From Dolomedes plantarius (taxonomy: Eukaryota > Arthropoda > Arachnida > Araneae > Dolomedidae): DNA of 64,000 nt. The translations under genes and the position numbers were made by a program. Location: contig OU015501.1 in NCBI GenBank assembly GCA_907164885.2, positions 18,239,617 through 18,303,616 on the forward strand, given 5' to 3'. This document shows, in pieces, positions 11,863-22,269 of this stretch; positions within the stretch are counted from its first letter, which is position 1, and each line of letters opens with the position of its first letter. The notes beneath the pieces were generated by a model. The model was not told the DNA's origin and did no database searches. It worked only from the letters and a program-made list of their open reading frames with translations.

Positions 11863-12489
11863 GCGACTGCCCAGCGAGCATTCCCCGTCTATTTTTAGAA
11901 TAACCCCCCACTCTTTCTCAGAAAAGGGTCCCTTCTACTACTTGCCACCTGCAACAACGAGTGTCCACGCAGAGAGGACAAAGGAATCTGACTAGGAAAA
12001 GGAATCTGAAAGGAATCCCCGGGTGCCAGCGGTGCGCGGCACAAGCGGCAATTCAAGAGGGGGGGCGGCAAGTCAACCGCGCAGTTAAAAAAATTAAAAC
12101 TAATTTATTAGTAAAATAATGAATATAAAAATATTATCATTATGCTAGATAACTACGTAGAGTTAAAAATGCATTTTACAAGTATAACTGGAAATAAACA
12201 AAACCCCATTGGTTTTAAAAACGCTACTCCACGTCGCAACCAGTTGGAAAATACATTGTTCGTTTTTGTTTTAACACGTTTTAACCCAAAAAATAGCGTT
12301 CGTGTGGGCAGTTTTTGTCAGGTTGCAGGAAAATACTATGTTATGCCCTGAACCTATAAACCACGGACCGGGATAATTTGCACTATATTAATCTTGAACG
12401 TGTCCATCTCAACAACTGAATAACAAAGCTTTTTGTCTCAAATTATTGTGCTCGATTTTGTGATTGCTGACCAATAAAAATATTTTACA

Positions 12490-12579
12490 GGTAAGGAAAC
12501 TTGATGATATTTTTTCATTACCATATCAGAGCACCTCACTAGAATCAGCAGAAATCCATCAAATATGCCTCATTATTTA
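12490..12579 (+). pseudogene. hAT transposase fragment left of the Tc1 insertion
   Basis: The last part reads MPHYL and joins, if the Tc1 element and one TA are removed, to GVHIQNELISLL at 18446. That matches the N-terminal region of ZMYM/TTF-type hAT transposases, which commonly show YLSP.IQNEL. Upstream of about 12550 the sequence is too decayed to read. Confidence 0.5.
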
Positions 12580-12850
12580 CAGTGGCTCTCAAAATTGTTC
12601 GTATACTTACGATTTTCAATGAAATAGGGGTCTATCCATTAATTAAAATGAATATTTCAGAATGGGTATTTAATAATAAGATCTATAATCTATTCTTAAC
12701 AAAACTACATGAAATATTTTAAAAACATAGTAAAACTTTATTTTTAAGAAACCAATAATCAAAAAGTAGCAAAAACTTTATCCCACTAAAGTCATCGAAC
12801 ACTTGTAAAAAATCTCTACTTATAAATAAATATTCTAATTTTTTGTTAAA

Positions 12851-13331
12851 TTAATATTTAGTAGGATATCCTTTAGCATCCACAACAGCTTTTAAACGTC
12901 TGGGAATAGATTGCACTAGTTCTTTTGTAATTTCTGCATCAATGTTCATCCATTCTTCCATCATAATTGTTTTTAGTTCGCTTTTCGTGTGAATGTCGTG
13001 TTTTCGTACTCGAACCTCCAGTTCTCTCCAAATAACATTTTGAACATTTTGAAAAAAGTGTTCTATTGGGTTTAAATCTGGCGATTGAGGTGGTGTTTTC
13101 AAAACTTGTGGACAATTATAGAGACACCAGAGGCGAACGTTGAGAGCCGTGGGCTTAGGATCATTATCTTGATAAAAAAAAAACAAAGTTTTTTCCAATA
13201 CCCAAATTTTGGGCTGATAATTTTAAATAGTCTCTTAAAATATTTATATAAACAGCATAATTCATTATGCCATCAATAAATACCAAATTACCTAGTCCTG
13301 ATGTTGACATGCACTCCCACACAAGGACACC
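12851..13331 (-). pseudogene. Tc1-like transposase, C-terminal part
   Basis: Continues from the fragment at 17503-18079 across the BEL insertion. After the insertion point comes LVWECMSTSG and a linker, then YQDNDPKPTA with the second catalytic Asp region, SPDLNPIEHFF with the third acidic residue, and the end SIPRRLKAVVDAKGYPTKY, the usual Tc1 C terminus. A one-base slip in the run of T/A near 13172-13181 puts the two halves of this piece in different frames. Apart from that slip and the BEL insertion the reading is intact. Confidence 0.85.
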
Positions 13332-13668
13332 TGTAGAATTTGAAATTGAAATTATAATTGTATCTTATGCCAATAGATGGCAGTGTGTTCAAAACGAAAA
13401 ATGTTCTACGAGAAAAGTGTTTTTCTTGGCGAAGAGCCAGAGGGCAGCAATGCTTAATGTCGAAGACAGTAATGCTTAATATCGAATATAATAAACTGTT
13501 TTGAATTTTAAAGGAAATTGATCTCATTATTGAGAAGTTTTTTTATTGTGTATTTTATATGCTGAAGAAAATTAATTTCGTAGTTGAAGTATATAAAAAG
13601 AATTTCGAATCATGAGAAGAAATTTAGGGTTAATAATTGAATTAAAGTTTAAAACAACAGAATTTACA
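13332..13668 (+). repeat. BEL 5' LTR
   Basis: 337 bp, TGTAGAATTT...AATTTACA. It contains AATAAA near 13490 as a likely polyadenylation signal. It is almost identical to the 3' copy, which has for example one CTTAATGTC/CTTATGTC indel. Confidence 0.9.
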
Positions 13669-13669
13669 G

Positions 13670-13687
13670 TGGTGCCGAAACACACAG
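13670..13687 (+). promoter_or_regulatory. BEL primer-binding site
   Basis: TGGTGCCGAAACACACAG begins one base after the LTR. The TGG start and GTGCCGAAAC core are typical of BEL/Pao primer-binding sites. Confidence 0.7.
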
Positions 13688-13745
13688 GATACCTTTAGAT
13701 TAAAGGTAAGTTTTTTGAAAGTTTTGAACATTTTGAAAAAAGAAA

Positions 13746-16700
13746 ATGGAAAAACTCGCAACTACGCGAACTATTGCACGAAGTTCCATAACTAAATTGA
13801 TAAATAAATGTGAAACTTTGTTAACGAATCCGAAGTTAGATGTTGATGAACTTAGTGACAGTATTGATTTACTAAATGAGAAAGAAAAAGGATTAATTGA
13901 ATTAAATTCAAAAATACTTGAAACCACGAAAACGGAAGATTTAGAGAAAGAACTCTCTTCCGTCGAAAATTATCAAGAAAATATATTGCTTTGTAGAAAC
14001 AAGTTGAATAGAGCGAAAACGAAACTAACTTCAAATATTATACAATCTAATTTTGTTGAAACGAATGTAAATTCTCCTAGTGTAAACACTGTTACTGAAA
14101 GTAATGTGAAGTCGAATATTAAGTTACCGCGTTTGTCAATCGATACATTTGATGGTGATATATGCAAATGGACCGATTTTCTGTCCCGATATAAAGTCTC
14201 TATCCATGAAAACAATTCGTTATCAAAAGTAGAAAAGTTTTCTTATTTGAAATCTTATTTGACGAATGACGCCGCACTTTCGATTTCTGGTTTGTTAACT
14301 GTAGATAAAAATTATGAGACAGCAATTAAAACATTAGAATCAAAATTTGGGCGAAAGGATTTGATCATAGACAAACACATGTCTACACTGCTTAATATGG
14401 CGGCATGTCGGAATTCAAGAGATATTACTTCGCTAAAAAAGGTTTATAATACATGTTATTTACAAATTGAGTCACTGAGAAGCCTTGGCGTTGAACTAGA
14501 TAGCTATGGAACACTTTTGTTTCCTATTTTAATAAAGGCTCTTCCGAATGATGTAATTTTAATGTTTAATCGAAGTCATAGTTCAGATAAAAACAAAATC
14601 ACTGACTTGTTAGAATTTTTTAAATTAGAAGTTGAGTCACGTGAACGCGCATCTCTCTTGGCGGAAACTCAAAACGAAAGTAATAAATCAAGAAATTTTG
14701 TGAAACCGTATGAAGATAAATCAAATAAATTTCGTACCTTTGATAATAAAAATAGAGATAAAAGGCAAAGTACGGCAGCTCTTAACGTTACAACTGAGAA
14801 ATTTTGTATTTTTTGTAATAAACCGGGGAAGCATGTAGCTGATGATTGTGATCGTTATAATTTAAGTGAAAAGAAAAATTTACTGAAACAAAACGGGCGC
14901 TGTTTTTCTTGTTATAAAAAATTTCATTTACAACGTAATTGTCGCTTCAAAATTGAATGTACCAAATGTCATAGCAAAGAACATAGAAGAGGTCTATGTG
15001 ATAAAATTGATACTATAGAAGATAAATTTCAAACGGCTGTTACTGATCCGAAAACTGTTGTTACTTCAGTTATCCCTACTCTCGAAAACGGAACCTATAG
15101 TAAAAATGTTTTTATGTCAACATTTAAAGCCGTCATTGTCACTTCTAACGAAAAACTAAAGGTTCGCTGTTTATTAGAATCAGGTAGTGAAAGAACATTC
15201 ATCCATAGACAAGTTTGCGATAAATTGAATTTACCCATTATTAAGGAAGAAACAATTAATTTAAATATATTTGGCAGCACAGATTCAGTTAAACTTATTA
15301 GATCTAAAATTCAATTTAAATTATGCAAAATTGATGACGAAGATAAATTTGTAATGGTTGACGCGTTAGAATCACCCGAAATTTGTGGTGCATTAATTGA
15401 AGCTCCCAGTAAAGAATTTGTTAAACAAATTCAGTCATCAAACATAAAACTGTCAGACACTGTAGACCATGATCCACAAAAAATAGATATTTTGAGCGGG
15501 TCAGACTTTTTTTGGAAAATAGTAACTGGAAAAACAAAACGTTTAGGTCCTGCTTTAATGTTGATAGAAACTTTAATGGGATGGACAGTTCAAGGTCCAG
15601 TTTCTTTAAACCCTTTGATGAGTGAATCAATATCAGTTAATGTCTTGAATGCTATTATTTCTGGAAGCATAAAAGATGATGAGTTAACATCAACTTATAT
15701 TAAATCCTTTTGGGAACTTGAATCAATAGGCATTAAAAACGAAATTTCAAAAAAAGGTATTTCTGATGATGAAGCCTATCAAATATTAAAATCTAACTTG
15801 ACATTCAAGAATAATTGCTATGACGTAACACTTCCATGGAAACACGACAATGTTGATTTGAATAATAATTATTTTAATGCGCGAAAAAGGCTAGATTCCT
15901 TAATTCGTAGATTTAGAAAGGATCCAGAAATTTGTACACTGATTATAAGGAAGTTATCGACGAATGTTTAAGGTTAGGGATAATAGAAAATGTTGATAAC
16001 AATGATATAATCGAAAGACCTGTTTATTAATTGCCTCATCATCCCGTGATAAGAAAGGACAAGGACACAACAAAATTAAGGATTGTATTCGACGCTTCGT
16101 CGCATCCTCCAAATTCCCCATCAATAAATGATTTATTGCATCCTGGGTCAAATCTTAATCCAGATTTATTAAATCTTCTTTTAAAATTTAGACTCAATTA
16201 CATAGCTTTTATAGCAGACATTGAAAAGGCATTCTTGATGATATCCCTTAACGAGAATGACAAAGATGCAGTACGTTTTTTGTGGGTGGACAGTTTACCA
16301 GAAGACTTATCTGAGATACGTCCAAAGATTTTTCGTTTAAAACGCGTATTATTTGGCGTTACACCCAGCCCTTTCCTTTTAGTAGGTGTAATAAAATTGC
16401 ACCTACAGAAATATCTTCATATATATCCTGAAACATGCAACATGTTGAATGATTCCATGTATGTTGATGACCTTTTGTCAGGGGTGTCAAATGAAGAAAT
16501 AGCATTTAATAAATGTAAAGAAGCTAATCTAATAATGAGCGAGGCAGGTATGAAACTTAGAAAATGGAAGAGCAATTCTTCTAAACTTGAAAATTTGTGG
16601 GAAAATTCTGAAATTGAATTTGGCTCCAAGGAAACGAAATCTCAGGATAAAACTGTTTCTTTAAATGTTTTAGGATTAATTTGGGATAGTTATAAGGATA

Positions 16701-16789
16701 CATTTAAATTTGATGTAACTAGCCTAATTGAGTTTACAAAAAACTCTGACAAAACCAAAAGAACTATCATCCGAGCAGCATCTTCTTGA
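13746..16789 (+). pseudogene. BEL Gag-Pol: Gag, zinc knuckles, protease, partial RT
   Basis: An open frame of 741 codons (13746-15971) holds a DUF1759-type Gag, then three zinc knuckles near 14810-15000 (C-x2-C-x5-H-x4-C, then two C-x2-C-x4-H-x4-C), then a DUF1758-type retropepsin near 15165. The protease motif reads LLESGSERTFI, with Glu where the catalytic Asp is expected. The reading then shifts frame near 15942, meets a TAA at 16028-16030, and continues as reverse transcriptase (VFDASSHPPNSPSIND, then YVDDLLSG with the catalytic Asp pair near 16462) until an early stop at 16787. RNase H and the integrase core are absent. The copy is not functional. Confidence 0.88.
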
Positions 16790-17015
16790 ACTTCGGTCTA
16801 ACCACGTGGTGTCTCATTCAAATGGTCCCAATATAAAAATTAATGATATTGTTCTTACAGGTGGGAACCGTGAACCGAGACAGCTGTGGCAATTGGGTAA
16901 GGTTATAGAAGTTTATGTGGGAAGAGATGGAAAGATAAGATGATGTTCCATAAAGACTGCGCGAGGAATAATTAAACGTCCAGTACAATTGCTCTACAAC
17001 CTTGAAAGTACCTGA
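16790..17015 (+). pseudogene. BEL integrase C-terminal (DUF5641) remnant
   Basis: Reads LLELRSNHVVSHSNG, then RQLWQLGKVIEVYVGRDGKIR, the DUF5641 domain that ends BEL polyproteins. It follows the RT fragment directly, so the missing segment was removed by one internal deletion. The joint lies in GCATCTTCTT, and a short repeat there may have guided it. A TGA at 16941 interrupts the domain before ARGIIKRPVQLLYNLES. Confidence 0.8.
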
Positions 17016-17165
17016 CAGGACTTTTTCTTCTTTTTCTTTTGTGAATTAATAATATTGCATATTGTTAAATTTTTCTCTTTCTCTTTATTATTGTCATTTT
17101 ATTTTATTTTGATTTTTTTTTTTTTTTTTTGTTAAATGAACCTATAGTTCATTTGGGGGAAAGAT

Positions 17166-17502
17166 TGTAGAATTTGAAATTATTATTATAATTGTATCTT
17201 ATGCCAATAGATGGCAGTGTGTTCAAAACGAAAAATGTTCTACGAGAAAAGTGTTTTTCTTGGCGAAGAGTCAGAAGGCAGCAATGCTTATGTCGAAGGC
17301 AGTAATGCTTAATATCGAATATAATAAACTGTTTTGTGTTTTAAAGGAAATTGATCTCATTATTGAGAAGTTTTTTTTATTGTGTATTTTATATACTGAA
17401 GAAAATTAATTTCGTTGTTGAAGTATATAAAAAGAATTTCGAATCATGAGAAGTAATTTAGGGTTAATAATTGAATTGAAGTTTAAAACAACAGAATTTA
17501 CA
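17166..17502 (+). repeat. BEL 3' LTR
   Basis: 337 bp, preceded by the purine-rich GGGGGAAAGAT and followed by CACC, the right target duplication. Confidence 0.9.
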
Positions 17503-18079
17503 CACCTCCACCGCCATGCTTAACTGTTCCTACTAAGTTCTTGGGATTAAGTTCCTCATTTTTTCTTCTCCATACAATTATACGCCCATCGGAACTAAAA
17601 ATGTTAAACTTGCTTTCATCGGCAAATAAGACATTATTCCAATACGTTTGGGGCTTATTTATCATTGATAGTGCTAAGGAAAGCCTAAGCTTTCTGTTTT
17701 TCTCACTCACAAAAAAATTTCTACGGGCAGAACGCCCATATAATCCAGCTGCTCTGAGAACTCGTCGAACAGTTTCAGGTGAAATTGAAGTAGAAAATGT
17801 TTCATTAAATTCTGCAGAAAGTTTTACAGCATTCAAACGTGAATTTTTCACAAATTTTCTAATTATAAATCTCTGATCACGTTTTGTTAACTTTGCCAGA
17901 CGATCTTTTCTTACCTTGATTTTGATCCGATTTTCTTCTTTAAAGCGTTTTATCACATACTGCACAGTAGAATGGGATAAATTAAGTAATTTAGCAATAT
18001 TCTGAACTGATTTACCACAACTATGATGAAAAATAATCAATTTTCGATCAATGCTGTTTGTTGTTTCTTTGCGAGCCAT
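17503..18079 (-). pseudogene. Tc1-like transposase, N-terminal part
   Basis: Starts MARKETTNSIDRK at 18079. It has a helix-turn-helix pair (KSVQNIAKLLNLSHSTVQYVIKRF, about residues 24-47, and a second after residue 60), then VLFADESKFNIF with the first catalytic Asp and RIIVWRRKNEE. The open frame runs to the BEL insertion site, after KHGGGG. The rest of the protein is at 12851-13331. The piece is uninterrupted, so the element may have been coding-competent shortly before the BEL arrived. Confidence 0.88.
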
Positions 18080-18445
18080 TTTTAAATAATAAATAGAATA
18101 TTACGGAATAGGCAAGCAAAAATTAAAGTCAAACGATATTTTAAATGCCACCATAATTCAAAAATATAAATAAAGCGTCAGACGATAATTTTAATTATGA
18201 ATTTATCCGAAAATATTTGAGTGTACGATGACTTTTGTGAGATAAAGTTTTTATTACTTTTTGATTATTGGTTTCTTAAAAATAAAGTTTTACTATGTTT
18301 TCAAAATATTTCATGTAGTTTTGTTAAGAATAGATTATAGATCTTATTATTAAATGCCCATTCTGAAATATTCATTTTAATTAATGGATAGACCCCAATT
18401 TCATTGAAAATCGTAAGTGTACGAACTCTTTTGGGAGCCACTGTA

Positions 18446-19389
18446 GGTGTTCATATTCAAAATGAACTTATTTCCCTTTTGAGACAAAAAATAAGACATG
18501 AAATAATATCACTCTTAAAATTTAGTAAATATTATTCTATTCTTTTAGATTCTACCCCTGATCTAAGCAACCAAGACCGACTTACTGTTGTAGTAAGATT
18601 TGTTCTATTAAATAATAAATCAAAGCAAATAGAAATTAGGGAGCATTTTGGGGGGATTTATTTCAATATCAGATTTTCTTGAAACAGATAAATCAAATAG
18701 GTCTACAAAATGTAAATATGTGGAAAGTATGTTACATGATCCATTTAAAAATGAAAAAGATATTATAGCTTAAAATTTATGCGATGAAACTGACAACGTT
18801 GCCCTCTATATTTCCCTTGAAATGAACGCGTTAAATGTGATTAAATACCTATTTACAAATAACCTCATCTATTTGTTTCCAAATTTAGTCATTGCCATAC
18901 GAATTTTATTAACATTACCTGTGACTGTGGCTAGCGGGGAAAGAAGCTTTTCAAAACATAAAATAATAAAAAATTATTTGAGATCAACAATGGGACAAGA
19001 AAGGCTTTCAGACTTATCTGTTATTAGCATCGAAAAGGACATTTCGGAAGATATAGATGATCAGATATTATAACAGAATTTGCATTAAAAAAGGCAAGAA
19101 AAGCAAAGATTATCTTTTTGACTGACTTATTAAGTATATGTATTAATAGATATGTGTTGTATATTTAATATAAAGTATTCATTTGATTATTATATCAATA
19201 CATTAATAATTATTATGTTAGGTTGTAAAATTAAAAAATAAACTGAATTTATAATATTTTCTGTAATTCGTTGTTTCATTTAAGGTAAAAATATTTCAGA
19301 GAAATTTCAATTAATCCATACGGTATGAGGGGGATGGAGGGTAAAGTTATTCTCGCACACGGGCGGCAGCTACCCTAGAAACGGTCCTG
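18446..19389 (+). mobile_element. hAT-type transposon remnant, 3' portion
   Basis: Carries two fragments of a ZMYM/DUF4371-type hAT transposase. The first (18446-18680) reads IQNELISLL and YYSILLDSTPDLSNQDRL, with the first catalytic Asp. The second (18822-19073) reads TVASGERSFSKHKIIKNYLRST, the hAT dimerisation domain at the C terminus. The middle of the enzyme is deleted. The right end is probably the GC-rich AAACGGTCCTG near 19389. A left terminus was not found. The Tc1 element at 12580-18443 is inserted into it. Confidence 0.75.
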
Positions 19390-20460
19390 TATTTACTTGC
19401 ACATTAAAAGCTACTAAATTACTCTCAACATTTACACACATACAAACACACACTTTCTAATTTAATCTCTGATGAGATGAGTTTTTTTATGAAGCGTATT
19501 CGGAAAATATGAATTCGGTTCATATCAATGGGTGTTAGAACTTATAAAATATTTGTACCTACATTTACATCTACGTTGGTCAGCTATGTGAAATTTATTT
19601 GCAGTCATCAATATTTTTATTTCATGTCCTCGAATCATTCTTTATTGTTCTATACATCACTAGGTAAAAAGTATGCGAATAAATACTGTAAAAATGACGA
19701 ATAAAATTCAATGTACCTCAATATTTTAATAACAATATTATGACTGTATAGAGGTATAAAAGAGTATGATATGTTTTTAGTGTTTAATCTGTTAAACATT
19801 TATTGAAATGCATTCGGACTCAATTTCATTTAAAAGAGAACTGTCACTCGAAGTATTTTACTTTATGCTATGAATATATCTATCTTCTGATAAATAAAAA
19901 AGGTCATGTTATTCATTACAAAATCTATATACTTACCCCCCCCCAAAAAAAAAGTGCTGAAAATAAACTAAAATGGTCATGTTTATATAAAAAAAATGGC
20001 TCCAATTCTAGCGTCACGAAATATTTAAATCATGAAATAATTATCAACACCATCACCGAAAAATTTGAAGTCCAAATAAGTGTAACCCAGCGGTCTACCA
20101 AGAAAACGAAATATAGCGCCTAACGAAATTGATCTTGGCGGAATGCAACTGCTGGTAGGGTTGCCAGGTAAATCGCAGAGAACCAAAGTTTGAAATTAAG
20201 CGCCCGATAGATACCCGCTTTCGCATCCAAGAGAGTCTGCCAAAAAGTCCGTCTTAATCAAAATAAAAAACAAATTTAGGCAGGTACTCTTTGCTCTCTT
20301 GTGCATAAACTCTTGATCGAAAAAATTATCCATTTGTAAGTGGATGTTTATTTCATTTCTATATAAAAGCCAACAATAAATTAATATAATCTAACAATAG
20401 TTGATGCCTGTCAAAACATGACGGCTAGATAGTAAATAAATGTACTAATACACAAATTAT
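19390..20460. other. Intergenic DNA, no gene seen
   Basis: AT-rich. An open frame at 19803-20123 crosses a C-run and A-run and has no family signature. Nothing else is recognised. Confidence 0.5.
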
Positions 20461-20536
20461 ATTCAACACATCATTGCCAAATGTTGAAAATCATAATAAT
20501 GCGCAGAAACAAATTGTGTCTAAGCGGCCTCGTGCT

Positions 20537-20870
20537 TAGTGAGTATCTAAAGACAGATTTAAAAATGTCGCTGAGCATGCGCAGAAAGCAATTTTTTTTT
20601 AATTTTAAATTATCGCTAATTAAACAGCATGAAATAAACAATTTCCATGAGGTATACAATTTCCTGTTGTATTTCACAAATATAATTATCATAAAAATAA
20701 ATAAGGCAGAGATAGATCTAGAGAGACACCTCGGAATAAACGTGTTTATCATTAAAACATGTCACTGAGCATGCGCGGAAACAGTGAGTTTCTAAAGACA
20801 GATTTAAACATGCCACTGAGCATGCGTAAAAATCAATTATAAATTGTAAATTATCGCTAATTAATAAAAT
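20537..20870. repeat. Local duplication with GAGCATGCG motif
   Basis: A block of about 90 bp at 20537 (GTGAGTATCTAAAGACAG... to ATTATCGCTAATTAA) recurs at 20784 with substitutions. An extra partial copy of ATGTCACTGAGCATGCGCGG lies between. The two copies are about 247 bp apart. Confidence 0.75.
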
Positions 20871-21230
20871 TGCTGTCACAAAAACCAAATTTGACAAATC
20901 TACAGATTACAATCTTTCGTTTAAGACCAAAATGAAGTAAATTGATGCAGTAGTTTTCTCTCATGGACTGCCCAAAAGTCGGCTTAGCAACTTAAATATA
21001 TAGATGATATATATTATGCATATATCACATAGTATAACCGAAAGATTATATTATGTTAGCCGTATACTTCTGACATAATACAATCTTTACATACAAGGAA
21101 AATTATGTAAATTTTTCGGACAAAAGAAGTTTTACAAAAGTGAAATAAATATTTATGAAAAGTCTCTTTAATTTATTCTTCACCTTCCCTTTCAAATCCA
21201 TAATTCTGATGTAGATTTCTGTTACTTATG
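20871..21230. other. Intergenic DNA, no gene seen
   Basis: AT-rich sequence without recognisable coding or repeat structure. Confidence 0.5.
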
Positions 21231-21466
21231 GTTACGAATCGGAAGTCCGATTCCGGGACATTTACAGATAGATCGGCACCGGGTCGATTCCCATCCAACC
21301 GTCACCGGCCCTCAAAAGCGTAAACACTACGAGATCCCCCGTCGGAGATTCGTAAGTCCCCCATCAATGGTACGGATTATTTCCCACGAGCCTATCGTTC
21401 TACCGGCACCTCCAGCACCGGTCCGTCAAGTTGCCGTCAGTCTTGTGTTTGTTGGGTATATAGTCT
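21231..21466. repeat. GC-rich dispersed repeat, reverse orientation
   Basis: A GC-rich island in AT-rich surroundings ending TGTGTTTGTTGGGT, the exact reverse complement of the start of the block at 10514. The left edge is uncertain. Confidence 0.4.
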
Positions 21467-22269
21467 TGTAACCCACCATTGTAAATAAAAAAAATGCAGT
21501 AAATGGGAAGTTATTCACATATTTCCAACGGTCATATCGTCCGAGAATTTTGCAAAATTTTCGGACTGTTAAAATTTTCTCACATTTCTTCAGTAGCAAG
21601 ACACTGGGTGGCTTATTGGCTGCAGTTCTGGTTATGGCAATAACAGTCTGGGGTACGAAACTCTCAAATATCTTTATTTTTTATGACACCCTAAATCTGG
21701 TTTTAAACAAAATATTCTGGTATTTTTAGATTCCCGGCAGCAAAGAGCGAACCCCAACGCTCGCAATTCACCAACCAACCTAACAAGGCATGCCTACCAT
21801 TTAATAATCGTTAAATATATGTTTTTCCTGGGTTGGCTTTCAACTAAACTTGAACACTACTGCGATTTTTTCGCAATCAAAGGAAAATATTTAGAAATAT
21901 TTCCCTTAAAAGAGGCTTTCGAAAATATTAAAACACATTTTGAAAACAAGCGCGAAAATTAATATTTTAATTCTTGAAATTTTTGAAAAGTTGCTCTATT
22001 ACAAATGTATATCTTCTCTTCAAACGCTGTTCGCTCAAATAGTTATCGTCAAAAATTATTTATTTTTCTAGCATGGTCAATGACAATACTTCAAGTGTCT
22101 ATCTTGTTTGGAGTGCTCGGGATTTTTAACGAATATTCACTTTGATTATAACATCCGATACATTATCCCAAAGCTTCGGACTGATATCATTTTTAAAAAA
22201 ATATCTACTTCTTGAGTTCTAACACTGGTCAAGTAAATATCGCAGATGGGTCGGCAGTGGCACTCTGCA
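21467..22269. other. Intergenic DNA, no gene seen
   Basis: No coding signature on either strand. It leads into the degenerate tandem array that follows. Confidence 0.5.

Larger units (their letters stand above)
10861..12489. other. Intergenic DNA, no gene seen
   Basis: AT-rich. It holds an 11-bp tandem repeat (10980-11045), a short perfect hairpin (11834-11862) and a G-run near 12059. Small open frames at 11557-11790 and 12142-12351 have no recognisable family signature. The last part may be the degraded left portion of the hAT remnant that continues at 12490. Confidence 0.5.
13332..17502 (+). mobile_element. BEL/Pao LTR retrotransposon, internally deleted
   Basis: Two 337-bp LTRs (13332-13668 and 17166-17502) flank a Gag-Pol reading. 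The element carries a primer-binding site, a polypurine tract TTTGGGGGAAAGAT before the 3' LTR, and a 4-bp CACC target duplication (13328-13331 and 17503-17506). The RNase H domain and the integrase core are missing, so at 4.17 kb it is shorter than usual for a BEL. It lies opposite to the Tc1 transposase it interrupts. Confidence 0.92.
12580..18443 (-). mobile_element. Tc1-like transposon split by a BEL element
   Basis: Long terminal inverted repeats of about 215 bp start CAGTGGCTCTCAAAA (12580, and reversed at 18443 as TTTTGGGAGCCACTG). TA lies outside each end (12578-12579 and 18444-18445). The transposase on the minus strand is cut in two by a 4.17-kb BEL retrotransposon flanked by a CACC duplication. 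Without that insertion the Tc1 element is about 1.69 kb, a normal length. Confidence 0.9.

Noticed and set aside
11557..12351. Two small open frames as host genes
   Set aside because: Composition and length are what AT-rich noncoding DNA gives by chance, and no family motif is present.
19803..20123. 106-codon hypothetical gene
   Set aside because: It crosses a C-run and an A-run, has no recognisable domain and no splice or promoter context.
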